Source: Burkholderia mayonis
GTDB lineage: Bacteria; Pseudomonadota; Gammaproteobacteria; Burkholderiales; Burkholderiaceae
Direction: 5' to 3'
NCBI RefSeq assembly: GCF_001523745.2
Contig: NZ_CP013386.1
Location: forward strand, 2,976,001 to 3,040,000
DNA length: 64,000 nucleotides
Shown here: one piece after another, positions 1-9,372 of the stretch
Numbering within the stretch: position 1 is the first letter of the stretch
Layout: every line of letters begins with the position of its first letter
The notes under the pieces: generated by a model
Database searches by the model: none
Told to the model about the DNA's origin: nothing
The model's input: only the letters and a program-made list of their open reading frames with translations
Translations under genes and position numbers: made by a program

Positions 1-117
1 CTGCAGCCGGCGCCAGCACGGCGTCGGCGACAGGTTCACCGCCTTCGCGAGGTCGTTCAGGCCGATCGTCGCGTCCTGTTGCAGCAACGTGAGCATCTGA
101 GTATCGCGTTTGTCCAT
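1..117 (-). CDS. Lrp/AsnC-family transcriptional regulator (N-terminal part)
   Basis: The first 39 residues of a protein that runs off the left edge. They begin MDKRDTQMLTLLQQDATIG and continue into a winged-helix segment containing LAKAVNLSPTPCWRRL, the recognition-helix pattern of Lrp/AsnC regulators. The start ATG at 117 has GGAG just upstream on the minus strand. The gene is divergent from the MetC-like gene at 284, so it probably regulates that gene and itself in response to a sulfur amino acid; that role is inferred from position only. The C-terminal ligand-binding domain is not in the window. Confidence 0.85.
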   Translation of the reverse strand, partial: MDKRDTQMLTLLQQDATIGLNDLAKAVNLSPTPCWRRLQ

Positions 118-124
118 ATCTCCT

Positions 125-156
125 CCGGATTAGAAAATTTTTCCAATCTTATCCGG
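125..156. promoter_or_regulatory. Dyad-symmetric candidate operator between lrp-like and metC-like genes
   Basis: Outer arms CCGGAT (125-130) and ATCCGG (151-156) enclose a near-palindrome, TTAGAAAA (130-137) and TTTTCCAA (139-146), with one mismatch around a central T. An AT-rich dyad in the divergent promoter region of an Lrp-family gene is the usual place for the regulator's own site. Binding is inference. Confidence 0.5.
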
Positions 157-283
157 ATGTGCGCGAATCTTTAAAAACAATTTCCGATCTCGCGCAATTA
201 ACATGACTTCACGAACTGCCACGCCGCGACACGCGACGCCGCTCGATTCACCTCGATTGAACAGACGACCAAAGGATCACGCC

Positions 284-1471
284 TTGAACGCCACGCATTC
301 GACCGATACCGTCCTCGCCCACGAGGGCCGCACGCACAGCCAGCTCGGCGCGCCCGTAAACCCGCCCGTCTACCGGCAATCGACGCTGCTCTTCGACAAC
401 GTCGACGCGCTGAAGCACGCGAGCGGCACGCCGAGCGCCTACGGGCGCGGCGGCAGCCCGACCACGCGCGCGCTCGAGGCCGCGCTCGCTCGTCTCGAAG
501 GCGCGCATCGCGCGATGCTCACGCCGAGCGGGCTGAGCGCGATCACGATGTCGCTGCTCGCGACGCTCGGTCCTGGCGACCATCTGCTGATGACGGACTC
601 CGTCTACGACCCGACGCGAGCGTTCTGCGCGGAAACGCTCGCGCGCCTCGGCATCGAGACGACGTACTTCGATCCGTCGATCGGCGCGGACATCGCCGCG
701 CTGATGCGTCCGAATACGCGCGCCGTGTTCGTCGAGTCGCCCGGCTCGCTGACGTTCGAAGTGCAGGACATTCCGGCGATCAGCCGGATCGCGCATCGGC
801 ACGACGCGATCGTGCTGATGGACAACACGTGGGCGACGCCGCTCTATTTCCGTTCGTTCGAGCACGGCGTCGACGTGTCGATTCATGCGGCGACGAAGTA
901 CATCTCGGGCCACTCCGACGTGCTGATGGGCGCGATCCTGACGACCGACGCGCTCTATCCGAAGATCAACCGCTTCTACCGGCAACTCGGCATGACCGTG
1001 AGCGGCGACGACGCGTATCTCGCGCTGCGTGGGCTGCGCACGCTGTCGGTGCGGCTCGAGCGGCACCAGCGCAATGCACACGCGCTGACGGAATGGCTCG
1101 CCGGGCAGCCCGAAGTCGCCGAGATCCTGTATCCGGCGCGGCCCGGTTCGCCCGGACACGCGCTCTGGCGGCGCGACTTCACGGGCGCGAGCGGATTGTT
1201 CGGCGTCGTGCTGCGCCCGCAATCGGACGAAGCGCTGCGCGCGATGCTCGACGGGATGACGTGCTTCGGCATGGGCTACAGCTGGGGTGGCTTCGAAAGC
1301 CTGATCCTCCGGTCGAACCCGGCATGCTGTCGCACGGCGACGCAATGGAAGCGGGAAGGCCCGCTGCTGCGGATTCACGCGGGCCTCGAACACCCGGACG
1401 ACATGATCGCCGACCTCGAAGCCGGATTCTCACGGCTGCGCGCCGCCGCGCCGACGCAGATCGAAGCCTGA
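284..1471 (+). CDS. metC: Cystathionine beta-lyase-type PLP enzyme
   Basis: Cys/Met-metabolism PLP enzyme, about 395 residues from the chosen TTG start. The PLP lysine is K205 in HAATKYISGHSD, and the N-terminal PPVYRQSTLLF block is typical of cystathionine beta-lyases, which split cystathionine to homocysteine, pyruvate and ammonia. An in-frame ATG at 203 would add 27 residues, but it has no Shine-Dalgarno sequence, whereas AAAGGA lies about 7 bases before TTG 284. The gene is divergent from an Lrp/AsnC regulator, which fits amino-acid control. A related lyase or sulfhydrylase activity cannot be excluded from sequence alone. Confidence 0.8.
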   Translation: MNATHSTDTVLAHEGRTHSQLGAPVNPPVYRQSTLLFDNVDALKHASGTPSAYGRGGSPTTRALEAALARLEGAHRAMLTPSGLSAITMSLLATLGPGDHLLMTDSVYDPTRAFCAETLARLGIETTYFDPSIGADIAALMRPNTRAVFVESPGSLTFEVQDIPAISRIAHRHDAIVLMDNTWATPLYFRSFEHGVDVSIHAATKYISGHSDVLMGAILTTDALYPKINRFYRQLGMTVSGDDAYLALRGLRTLSVRLERHQRNAHALTEWLAGQPEVAEILYPARPGSPGHALWRRDFTGASGLFGVVLRPQSDEALRAMLDGMTCFGMGYSWGGFESLILRSNPACCRTATQWKREGPLLRIHAGLEHPDDMIADLEAGFSRLRAAAPTQIEA

Positions 1472-1574
1472 CCCGCCGCGATGCCGCGCGGGCAGCGGGA
1501 CGCTCTCACGCGGTGTCCACGCGTATCGCCGGCGCCTGCCCCAACCCACGTAGTCCAACCTTTGCGAGACAACC

Positions 1575-1919
1575 ATGAAAGACAAACTGTTCATTCTTCG
1601 TCCGGGCTTCTACAGCGGCGCGGAAGGCCCGTTCTACTGCGGCGATTCGGTGGCGGTCGAAGGCTTGCTGAGCTTCTTCCCGCAACTGCGCGACGCGGTC
1701 GACGTCGAGTACATCGATGCGCCGCGCCCGCGCAACGCGATCGTGGCGCTGATCGGCGAAACCAATCAGTCCGCGCCGGTGATCGTACTCGGCAACGGCC
1801 GGATGCCGAACGACGCGTCGGTCGCCGTTCAGGAGCGCGACGGCACGCGCTTCATCAACGCGCCCGACGATATCCGGCGATATCTGTCGTCGCAGTACGG
1901 CGTCGCGCACGCGTCGTGA
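1575..1919 (+). CDS. DUF3088 family protein
   Basis: Small 114-residue cytosolic protein. It begins MKDKLFILRPGF and has the central VEYIDAPRPRNAIVALIGE segment, which I recognise as the DUF3088 family. Function is unknown; the fold may be thioredoxin-like, but no CXXC pair is present. It lies about 100 bases after the MetC-like gene on the same strand and is followed by a hairpin terminator at 1968, so the two may be co-transcribed. Confidence 0.7.
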   Translation: MKDKLFILRPGFYSGAEGPFYCGDSVAVEGLLSFFPQLRDAVDVEYIDAPRPRNAIVALIGETNQSAPVIVLGNGRMPNDASVAVQERDGTRFINAPDDIRRYLSSQYGVAHAS

Positions 1920-1967
1920 TCGCGCGCGCGACGCGGCCCTTCGCGTCGCGCGGCGACGAGCCACGGG

Positions 1968-2004
1968 GCCGGCGGTTCGCTTGCGAGCCGCCGGCCTTCT
2001 TTTA
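1968..2004 (+). terminator. Rho-independent terminator after DUF3088 gene
   Basis: A 13-bp stem (1968-1980 with 1983-1995, one G-U pair) has a two-base loop and is followed by CTTCTTTTA. It sits between the plus-strand DUF3088 gene and the convergent transporter gene, and its tail overlaps the last codon of the latter. Confidence 0.65.
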
Positions 2005-3237
2005 CGCGACGTCGACGTTGCGCAGTCGGCCCTTCACCGGCCTGCCGTGCCAGCGCAGCACGAGCATGCGCCCGCCGAAGCACAACAGGCCCGTGACGCC
2101 GATCGTCACGCCCATCGCGAACGGCGTGCCGTTGGCGAGCGCGCCGATCGCGACGCTCGCGAGCGCGCCGAGCGCGAGCTGCATCGCGCCGAACACGGCG
2201 GCCGCGGCGCCCGCGTTGTGCGGATAGCGGTGCATCAGGTCGGTCGTGCAGTTCGCCGACAGGATGCCGACGACGCCGACGACGAAAAAGAGGCTCGCGA
2301 CGATCGACCACAGGCCGCCCAGCCCCGTGAGCGCGAAGAACGCGACCGCAACCGACGCCGCGCAGCTCAGCAGCGACGCGGCGGCAATGATCTTCAGCGA
2401 GCCGACGCGGCCGACGAGACGCGTGTTCAGGAAGTTGCCGATCATGATGCCGACGACGTTCAGCCCGAACAGCAGCCCGTAATGCTGCGGCGATACGTGG
2501 AAATAGTCGATGTAGACGAACGGCGTCGCGGTGATGTACGCGAACATCGACGCGAACGCCATCCCGCCGCACAGCATGTGGCCCCATGCGACCGGATCGG
2601 CGACGATGCGTCCGTACGCGGCGAACGAGTGCAGCACGGCCGCGCTCGCGCGCTTCTCGCGCGGCCAGGTCTCGGGCACGCGCAGGAACGCGGCCGCCGC
2701 GCATACCGCGCCGAACAGCGTGAGGACGACGAACACGCCGCGCCAGCCGGAGAAGCGCAGCACCTGCCCACCGATGAGCGGGGCGAGAAGCGGCCCGACC
2801 GCGGTGACGATCGCGACCATCGACAGCACCTTCGCGGCGTCGGCGGGCTCGTGCGCGTCGCGCGCGATCGCACGCGCGAGCACCGACGCGGCGCCCGCGC
2901 CGAACGCCTGCAGGAAGCGGACGACGATCAGCATGTCGATCGACGCGGCGACGAAGCAGCCGACGCTCGCGAGCGTGAAGAGCGCGATGCCGCCGAGCAG
3001 CACGGGACGGCGGCCGTACGTGTCGGACAGCGGGCCGTAGAGCAGCATGCCGATCGAGAAGCCGGCCATGAAGCTCGTCAGCGTGCGCTGCGCGGCGGCG
3101 GCGCTCACGCCGAAGCCGTCCGCGATCGCGGGGAGGCTCGGCAGATACATGTCGGTGGCGATCGGCCCGCACGCGGCAAGCGCGCCGAGCAACAGGATCA
3201 GCCGGCCGTCAGGCCGGCGTCTTGCGACGTGAGACAT
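2002..3237 (-). CDS. Bcr/CflA-type MFS drug efflux transporter
   Basis: A 411-residue inner-membrane protein with about twelve hydrophobic segments. The first segments read ILLLGALAACGPIATDMYLP and FMAGFSIGMLLYGPLSDTYGRRPVL; the latter is the loop 2-3 signature of the major facilitator superfamily in the DHA1 Bcr/CflA branch. Members are proton-driven exporters of antibiotics such as bicyclomycin and chloramphenicol, and of dipeptides. The gene is convergent with the DUF3088 gene and monocistronic. Substrate is unknown. Confidence 0.85.
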   Translation of the reverse strand: MSHVARRRPDGRLILLLGALAACGPIATDMYLPSLPAIADGFGVSAAAAQRTLTSFMAGFSIGMLLYGPLSDTYGRRPVLLGGIALFTLASVGCFVAASIDMLIVVRFLQAFGAGAASVLARAIARDAHEPADAAKVLSMVAIVTAVGPLLAPLIGGQVLRFSGWRGVFVVLTLFGAVCAAAAFLRVPETWPREKRASAAVLHSFAAYGRIVADPVAWGHMLCGGMAFASMFAYITATPFVYIDYFHVSPQHYGLLFGLNVVGIMIGNFLNTRLVGRVGSLKIIAAASLLSCAASVAVAFFALTGLGGLWSIVASLFFVVGVVGILSANCTTDLMHRYPHNAGAAAAVFGAMQLALGALASVAIGALANGTPFAMGVTIGVTGLLCFGGRMLVLRWHGRPVKGRLRNVDVA

Positions 3238-3703
3238 TGGAATTCCACGGAAGCGGCCGGCGTGCGCCGATGAGCGCGCTGCACGGTCGGGCAGGGGGGA
3301 CGGCGGCCGGTCGGGCCGACGCGAGGTTTCGATTGTACGCGACCCATCGTCGGCGCTCTTGACGCGGCCCGGATTGGGCGTCGGTTTGCGCTTTCGGGGC
3401 GCCGGCGGTCGGTGCGTCGGCAGTTTGGCGCTCCGGTGCTTCGGCGGTTTGGTGCTCGGCGCTCGCTACTTCAATGCTTCAGCGCCTCGAATTACCAAGC
3501 TTCGCTGTTTCCGCATCGCCTTCCATTCAAGGCCGCCCCCGCGCGAGCGTCTCGCCGCCCCGACGCACCAGCGCTCGCCCGCCACCGGCCACGGCAATTT
3601 TCTTGATCCGGCCGTCCTTTCGCCCCGCACCGCCGTCGCGCGACGCCCGCGCATCGGGTAAGCTCGCCGTTTCCATTGGACGATTCCGCGCCGAGCCGCC
3701 GAC
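3238..3703. other. Intergenic region, no gene seen
   Basis: 466 bases between divergent genes. The part 3380-3480 has loosely repeated G/T-rich words (variants of CGGTTTGGTGCTCGG) but no exact repeat unit. No convincing small ORF or RNA is visible. Promoters of both flanking genes must lie here. Confidence 0.4.
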
Positions 3704-4162
3704 ATGACCGCCTTCCTGCTGATCTGGAGCCCCAAGAAATGGCCGTGGCCCGAGCTGCCCGAGATGGCCGAGCGCGTGAAGTCGGGCGAAGCGGTCGCGG
3801 ACGTCTGGGGCTGCGGCTTCTCGCGCAGCATCCTGCCGGGCGATCGCGTGTTCCTGCACCGCGTCGCGAAGGAGCCGAAAGGCGTGTTCGGCTCCGGCTA
3901 CGTGACGCGCGGACCGTACGAAGTGCCCGATCCGGAGATGAAGCGCGGCTACCGGCTTTGCATCGATTTCGTCTACGACTGGCTCGTCGACGGCCATGGC
4001 GAAGTCGTGATCCCGCGCGACGCGCTGCGCGCGCATCCGTTCTCGGTGCAAACGTGGGATGCGCAGACGTCCGGCATCTCGATCAAGCCCATCGCCGAAG
4101 GCGCGCTCGAGAAGCGCTGGGCCGAGCTCACCGGCAAGCGCAAGCCGCTGCGGCGCGCGTAG
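3704..4162 (+). CDS. EVE/PUA-like hypothetical protein
   Basis: A 152-residue soluble protein. [12 protein letters not shown] at the start, [21 protein letters not shown] in the middle and a later [11 protein letters not shown] segment resemble the EVE (PUA-like) fold, which in several families binds modified bases in DNA or RNA. No second domain is present. It precedes hemL by about 290 bases on the same strand. The family assignment is a pattern judgement, and the ligand is unknown. Confidence 0.55.
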   Translation: MTAFLLIWSPKKWPWPELPEMAERVKSGEAVADVWGCGFSRSILPGDRVFLHRVAKEPKGVFGSGYVTRGPYEVPDPEMKRGYRLCIDFVYDWLVDGHGEVVIPRDALRAHPFSVQTWDAQTSGISIKPIAEGALEKRWAELTGKRKPLRRA

Positions 4163-4455
4163 CCGGCGAGCCAGCCGCCCTTCGTCGCGGCGGCTCGCCG
4201 TCGATCCGGCAAATGCGGCGAAGCGAGCCGGCACGAAAAGAATCGGACGAATCCGGCCCGCCCCCCGCCCGGCAAACTCGGACCGCACCGCCCATCGCGC
4301 GAGCAGCGCCGCCCCCAGCGCTGCTCGCGCGCCCAACCGCCGCAGCCCCGGCCGGATCCGCGCCGCGCGTCTCCGGTACAATCAGTCGAATCGATACGCC
4401 CGACGCGAGCCGCGGCGCTTCGCCGCTCGCGCGCACTCTCTCGCAGGTCCAATTC

Positions 4456-5739
4456 ATGTCGAACAATCAAACTCTCTTCGAACGCGCCCAGCGAACCATC
4501 CCGGGCGGCGTCAATTCGCCGGTGCGGGCATTCCGCTCGGTCGGCGGCACGCCGCGCTTCGTCGCGCGCGCGCAAGGCGCATACTTCTGGGACGCGGACG
4601 ACAAGCGCTACATCGACTACATCGGCTCGTGGGGCCCGATGATCGTCGGCCACGTGCACCCGGACGTGCTGGCGGCCGTGCAGCGCGTGCTCGCCGACGG
4701 CTTCTCGTTCGGCGCGCCGACCGAAGCCGAGATCGAAATCGCCGAGGAAATCTGCAAGCTCGTGCCGTCGATCGAGCAGGTGCGGATGGTGTCGAGCGGC
4801 ACCGAGGCGACGATGAGCGCGCTTCGCCTCGCGCGCGGCTTCACCGGCCGCAGCCGGATCGTCAAGTTCGAAGGCTGCTACCACGGCCACGCGGACAGCC
4901 TGCTCGTGAAGGCGGGCTCGGGGCTCCTCACGTTCGGCAACCCGACGTCGGCGGGCGTGCCGGCCGACGTCGCGAAACACACGACCGTCCTCGAATACAA
5001 TAACGCCGCCGCGCTCGAAGCAGCGTTCGCCGCATTCGGCGACGAGATCGCCGCGGTGATCGTCGAGCCCGTCGCAGGCAACATGAACCTCGTGCGCGGC
5101 ACGCCCGAATTCCTGAACGCGCTGCGCGCGCTCTGCACGAAGCACGGCGCCGTGCTGATCTTCGACGAAGTGATGTGCGGCTTCCGCGTCGCGCTCGGCG
5201 GCGCGCAGCAACACTACGGGATCAAGCCGGACCTCACGTGCCTCGGCAAGGTGATCGGCGGCGGGATGCCGGCCGCCGCGTTCGGCGGTCGCAGCGACAT
5301 CATGTCGCACCTCGCGCCGCTCGGCGGCGTCTATCAGGCGGGCACGCTGTCGGGCAATCCGATCGCGGTCGCGGCGGGCCTGGCGACGCTCAAGCTGATC
5401 CAGGCGCCCGGCTTCCACGACGCGCTCGCGCAGAAGACGCGCCAGCTCGCCGACGGCCTCGCGGCCGAAGCGCGCGCAGCCGGCGTGCCGTTCTCGGCCG
5501 ACGCGATCGGCGGGATGTTCGGCCTCTACTTCACCGAGCGCGTGCCGGCGAGCTTCGCCGACGTGACGAAGAGCGATGTCGAGCGCTTCAACCGCTTCTT
5601 CCATCTGATGCTCGACGAAGGCGTGTACTTCGCGCCGTCCGCGTACGAAGCGGGTTTCGTGTCGAGCGCGCACGACGACGACACGCTCGACGCGACGCTC
5701 GACGCCGCGCGCCGCGCGTTCGCGGCGCTGCGCCCCTGA
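4456..5739 (+). CDS. hemL: Glutamate-1-semialdehyde 2,1-aminomutase
   Basis: HemL converts glutamate-1-semialdehyde to 5-aminolevulinate for tetrapyrrole synthesis, using PLP. The chosen ATG gives 427 residues starting [19 protein letters not shown], the family's usual N-terminus. The PLP lysine is K265 in [16 protein letters not shown], and the substrate-gate motif [17 protein letters not shown] is intact. An open frame continues far upstream but lacks the conserved start. It is followed by ribD after 28 bases, so haem and riboflavin genes are probably co-transcribed here. Confidence 0.97.
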   Translation: MSNNQTLFERAQRTIPGGVNSPVRAFRSVGGTPRFVARAQGAYFWDADDKRYIDYIGSWGPMIVGHVHPDVLAAVQRVLADGFSFGAPTEAEIEIAEEICKLVPSIEQVRMVSSGTEATMSALRLARGFTGRSRIVKFEGCYHGHADSLLVKAGSGLLTFGNPTSAGVPADVAKHTTVLEYNNAAALEAAFAAFGDEIAAVIVEPVAGNMNLVRGTPEFLNALRALCTKHGAVLIFDEVMCGFRVALGGAQQHYGIKPDLTCLGKVIGGGMPAAAFGGRSDIMSHLAPLGGVYQAGTLSGNPIAVAAGLATLKLIQAPGFHDALAQKTRQLADGLAAEARAAGVPFSADAIGGMFGLYFTERVPASFADVTKSDVERFNRFFHLMLDEGVYFAPSAYEAGFVSSAHDDDTLDATLDAARRAFAALRP

Positions 5740-5767
5740 ACGGCTGGACGACAGACAGGACCCACCG

Positions 5768-6904
5768 ATGTTCTCGGAAAACGACTTCACCCACATGCAG
5801 CGCGCGCTCGCGCTCGCCGCGCGCGGGATGTATACGACGACGCCGAATCCGCGCGTCGGCTGCGTGATCGTCAAGGACGACGCCGTGATCGGCGAGGGCT
5901 TCACGCAGCCGGCAGGCCAGGATCACGCGGAAGTGCAGGCGCTGAAGGACGCGCGTGCGCACGGCAGCGACCTGCGCGACGCAACCGTCTACGTGACGCT
6001 CGAGCCGTGCAGCCACTTCGGCCGCACGCCGCCGTGCGCGCACGCGCTGATCGACGCGCGCGTCGGCAAAGTCGTCGCGGCGATGGAGGACCCGAACCCG
6101 CAGGTGTCCGGGCGCGGCCTCGCGATGCTGCGCGACGCGGGCATCGACGTGCGCTGCGGCCTGCTCGCGCACGAGGCGCACGAACTGAACATCGGCTTCG
6201 TGTCGCGGATGACGCGCGGCCGGCCTTGGGTGCGGATGAAGACGGCCGCATCGCTCGACGGGCGCACGGCGCTCGCGTCCGGCGAAAGCAAATGGATCAC
6301 GGGCGACGCCGCACGCGACGACGGCCACAAATGGCGGGCGCGCGCCTGCGCGATCCTGACGGGCATCGGCACCGTGCGCGAAGACGATCCGCAGCTCAAC
6401 GTGCGCGGCGTCGACACGCCGCGTCAGCCGCGCCGCGTGCTGATCGACAGCCGCCTCGACATTCCGCTCTCCGCGCGCCTGCTCGAAGGCGGCTCGCTCC
6501 TCATCTTCTGTGGCGCACTCGACTCGCAGAGCGAAGCGCGCGCGGAAGCGCTGCGCGCGCGCGGCGCGGAAATCGTGCCGCTCGCGAACGCGCGCGGCAA
6601 GGTCGATCTGCCCGCCATGCTCGCCGTGCTCGGCGAACGCGGAATCAACGAACTGCACGTCGAAGCGGGTCACAAGCTGAACGGCTCGCTGCTGCGCGAG
6701 CGCTGCGTCGACGAGTTGCTCGTCTATCTCGCGCCGAGCCTGCTCGGCGCCGACGCGGCCGCGATGTTCGAAGTCGCCGCGCCCGCGTCGCTCGCCGACC
6801 GCACGCGGCTTGCGTTTCATAGCGTCGAGCGCGTCGGCGACGACCTGCGCATCCTCGCGCGCTTCGCGAACGCACACGCGAGCGCGTCCCCTACTCACCC
6901 ATAA
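5768..6904 (+). CDS. ribD: Bifunctional riboflavin biosynthesis deaminase/reductase
   Basis: RibD, 378 residues. The N-terminal zinc deaminase domain (about 1-145) has the HAEVQAL motif and the zinc cysteines in PCSHFGRTPPC. The C-terminal reductase domain (about 150-365) starts WVRMKTAASLDGRTAL. The two domains perform consecutive steps from the GTP cyclohydrolase II product. The gene sits between hemL and ribE, 14 bases before the latter. Confidence 0.96.
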   Translation: MFSENDFTHMQRALALAARGMYTTTPNPRVGCVIVKDDAVIGEGFTQPAGQDHAEVQALKDARAHGSDLRDATVYVTLEPCSHFGRTPPCAHALIDARVGKVVAAMEDPNPQVSGRGLAMLRDAGIDVRCGLLAHEAHELNIGFVSRMTRGRPWVRMKTAASLDGRTALASGESKWITGDAARDDGHKWRARACAILTGIGTVREDDPQLNVRGVDTPRQPRRVLIDSRLDIPLSARLLEGGSLLIFCGALDSQSEARAEALRARGAEIVPLANARGKVDLPAMLAVLGERGINELHVEAGHKLNGSLLRERCVDELLVYLAPSLLGADAAAMFEVAAPASLADRTRLAFHSVERVGDDLRILARFANAHASASPTHP

Positions 6905-6918
6905 CGGAACCCGACACG

Positions 6919-7548
6919 ATGTTTACCGGAATCGTCGCGGCAGTCGGCCGCATCGAAACGATCGAGCCGATCGCCTCCTCGCCCGACGCGGGCGTACGTC
7001 TCGCGTTGCGCGCGGGCGGGCTCGACCTCACCGACGTCGCACTGGGCGACAGCATTGCGATACAGGGCGCGTGCATGACGGTCGTCGCGAAGACGGCCGA
7101 CACGTTCGACGTCGAGGTGTCACGCGAAAGCCTGAACAAGACGGTCGGCCTCGCCGAGCCGGGCGACGTGAATCTCGAAAAAGCGCTGCGCGCGAACGAT
7201 CGCCTCGGCGGCCACATCGTGTCCGGGCACGTCGACGGCCTCGGCACCGTCACGCACTTTGCGCCCGTCGGCGAATCGCACGAACTGCGCGTACTCGCGC
7301 CGCGCGAGCTCGGCCGCTATCTCGCGTACAAGGGCTCGATCACCGTCAACGGCGTGAGCCTCACCGTCAATTCGGTCGAAGACCGCGACGACGGCTGTGC
7401 ATTCTCGATCAACCTGATTCCTCATACGGTCGAAGTGACGACGCTGCGGCATCTGAAGGCCGGCGCGAAGGTCAATCTGGAGATCGACATGATCGCGCGG
7501 TACACCGAAAGGATGCTGTCATCGGCGTCCCCCAAGGGACGCCCGTAA
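6919..7548 (+). CDS. ribE: Riboflavin synthase (alpha chain)
   Basis: A 209-residue protein with two tandem lumazine-binding repeats. The first starts MFTGIVAAVGRIE and the second starts near LGGHIVSGHVDGLGTV; each carries the family's GxS/C and VNG patterns (NGVSLTVN). It dismutates two lumazines to riboflavin. It is named ribC in E. coli nomenclature. Immediately after it the native synteny with ribBA and ribH breaks: about 13 kb of accessory DNA separates them here. Confidence 0.96.
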   Translation: MFTGIVAAVGRIETIEPIASSPDAGVRLALRAGGLDLTDVALGDSIAIQGACMTVVAKTADTFDVEVSRESLNKTVGLAEPGDVNLEKALRANDRLGGHIVSGHVDGLGTVTHFAPVGESHELRVLAPRELGRYLAYKGSITVNGVSLTVNSVEDRDDGCAFSINLIPHTVEVTTLRHLKAGAKVNLEIDMIARYTERMLSSASPKGRP

Positions 7549-7591
7549 CTGGTTAAACCAGCGCGAGTTTCGAGTTTTATCGTCCACCGAC

Positions 7592-7975
7592 TTACTCGGC
7601 GATCCGCTGCCGGAACCACTCCGCCAGCGCAGCTTCGTCGAGCGCGCCAGCAGCAACCATTTCCATGGTCCTAACGGCATCGGCCGGATCAAACTTCAGC
7701 CGATAGCCGTTGTCTGCCAGGAAAAGGCGCGCAACCACCCAAGCGGTTCTCTTGTTGCCGTCCGCAAAGCCATGATTCCGCGCTAACCCATAGGCATATG
7801 CGGCGGCGAGCGCCGCCGCGTCCGCACTCGCATAAACATCGAGATTCTGCGGTCGTGCCAGTGCCGACTCCACCGCTCCCTTGTCGCGCACACCATCGAG
7901 CCCGCCATGCTCTGCGAGCTGGCGATCATGGATTGCGTAAGCCAGGTCCGCACGCACCCAGCGCCATGCTGTCAT
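7592..7975 (-). CDS. doc: Doc-type Fic toxin
   Basis: A 127-residue Fic/Doc protein with the catalytic loop HGFADGNKRT at residues 68-77. In Doc of phage P1 this fold transfers phosphate from a nucleotide to elongation factor Tu and halts translation. The upstream antitoxin gene overlaps it by 4 bases (ATGA), a typical toxin-antitoxin arrangement. It is convergent with ribE and marks the left end of the accessory region. Confidence 0.9.
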   Translation of the reverse strand: MTAWRWVRADLAYAIHDRQLAEHGGLDGVRDKGAVESALARPQNLDVYASADAAALAAAYAYGLARNHGFADGNKRTAWVVARLFLADNGYRLKFDPADAVRTMEMVAAGALDEAALAEWFRQRIAE

Positions 7976-8199
7976 TTGGCTAGCGCCCGCAAAATATCGC
8001 GGTCATCGTGCATGATCTCTTCCGCCAACTTCATCTGGCGTTCAAAATCCGGGTTGTACGGCGTAATCCGATAACCACCTTCGGGGGCCTCGGTCAGATA
8101 AACGATATCGCCCTTCTGCACCTTGAGCCGTGCCATCGCCTCCTTGGTAAGAATGAAACCGGCAGAAGCCCCGACAGTTGTGACCTTGAAAGTAAGCAT
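7972..8199 (-). CDS. AbrB/MazE-type antitoxin
   Basis: A 75-residue protein whose N-terminal half has the swapped-hairpin AbrB pattern (LTKEAMARLKVQKGDIVYLT), followed by a charged C-terminal tail expected to bind the toxin. It pairs with the overlapping Doc-type gene. A near-perfect inverted repeat 13 bases upstream of its start is the likely autoregulatory operator. Confidence 0.87.
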   Translation of the reverse strand: MLTFKVTTVGASAGFILTKEAMARLKVQKGDIVYLTEAPEGGYRITPYNPDFERQMKLAEEIMHDDRDILRALAK

Positions 8200-8211
8200 G
8201 GCGCCCTCCTC

Positions 8212-8235
8212 GCTATATAATCACCATTATATAGC
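8212..8235 (-). promoter_or_regulatory. Operator/promoter of the Doc/AbrB module
   Basis: Perfect 10-bp inverted repeat: GCTATATAAT (8212-8221) and ATTATATAGC (8226-8235), around CACC. It is AT-rich in a GC-rich context and lies directly before the antitoxin start. It contains TATAAT-like -10 sequences on both strands, so it could control both the toxin-antitoxin unit and the divergent gene at 8260. Confidence 0.7.
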
Positions 8236-8259
8236 AATTGCCTACCCAAAGGACAAGGA

Positions 8260-9372
8260 TTGAACGACTCTCCAACAGTTCGTGTTCAGGGACAGAAAGG
8301 TGGCCACCCCGTTCACGACGCCGACACAACGCCAGAGATTAGCGAACTGGCGCGTTTGCGCGCCGAAAATGCACGGCTCCGTGCCGTGCTCGATGCGCAC
8401 GGCATCGACTTCCAACGGTCGTTGGCCGAGCCAGCAGCCCCGCAGCAGTCCGAGGTGTGCCGGCTTAGTACGGACGAGAAAGTCGCTTTGTTTCGCCGGC
8501 TGTTTCAGGGTCGTACCGATGTTTATCCGGTCAGATGGCAAAGCAAGGCTGGCAAATCAGGCTACTCACCCGCTTGTGCCAACGAGTGGAGACCCGGTAT
8601 TTGTGTGAGAAATCCCGAATCAAATGCTCCGACTGCGGCCACCGCCTCCCGCCTCCTGATACCGTTGTCCGACCAGATCATCTATGACCACCTTGCTGGT
8701 AGGCACACGATTGGCGTCTACCCCTTGCTGGCTGACGATACCTGTCATTTTCTTGCCGTCGATTTCGATGATGCCGACTGGCGGGAAGATGCTCAGGCTT
8801 TCAGGTCGTCATGCACCGAATTAGGCGTACCGGCTGCGCTGGAAATCTCGCGATCCGGCAATGGCGCGCACATCTGGATTTTCTTCCGGTCGGCTGTACC
8901 TGCTCGGGATGCGCGACGCCTGGGCACCGCGATCATCAGCCATACATGCGCGCGAACTCGGCAACTGAAGTTGGCATCCTACGACCGCCCCTTCCCTAAC
9001 CAGGACACGATGCCGAAAGGTGGCTTCGGCAATCTGATTGCACTTCCTCTGCAAAAGACGCCGCGCGAGCAAGATTGCAGTGTTTTCGTCGACGAGGTTT
9101 TCCAACCCTACACGGACCAGTGGGCTTACCTGGCTTCGATCCAATCGATGGCGACTGACTCTGTCTAGCAGGCCATCACGGATGCTACGGGCGGTACGCA
9201 TCCTCTCGACGTTATCTTCATTACCGAGGAGGACCAGGCGGAACCGTGGAAAGTGCGTAAAGGCCAACAAGACACACTGCCGGGTCCGATGCCGGCTTCG
9301 CTCTTTGTCACCGCAGCCGATCTCGTCTATTGCGAGAACGATAAAATCGGGACAGGCAAGAGTCAGAGGTAG
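8260..9372 (+). pseudogene. Decayed TOTE-type archaeo-eukaryotic primase gene
   Basis: An N-terminal coiled segment (LARLRAENARLRAVLDAHG) is followed by the primase domain seen in TOTE conflict proteins: VALFRRLFQGRTDVYPVRW, TIGVYPLLADDTCHFLAVDF, RSGNGAHIWIFF and GGFGNLIALPLQ. Intact relatives continue into a helicase and a nuclease; here neither is present. Translation stops at TAG 9166-9168, yet the same frame continues with family-like sequence to TAG 9370-9372. An extra GT near 8603-8606 and a 7-base tandem duplication (8643-8649/8650-8656) shift the frame in between, so the zinc pair KCSDC is encoded but out of frame. A TTG start at 8260 follows AAAGGA. Likely a non-functional relic of a defence system. 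Confidence 0.75.

Noticed and set aside
3380..3480. Tandem repeat in the MFS/EVE-like intergenic region
   Set aside because: Only loosely similar G/T-rich words; no fixed unit length or exact copies.
5588..6898. Open frame of about 436 codons opposite ribD
   Set aside because: Antisense shadow of ribD with low-complexity Arg/Ala content and no recognisable domain.
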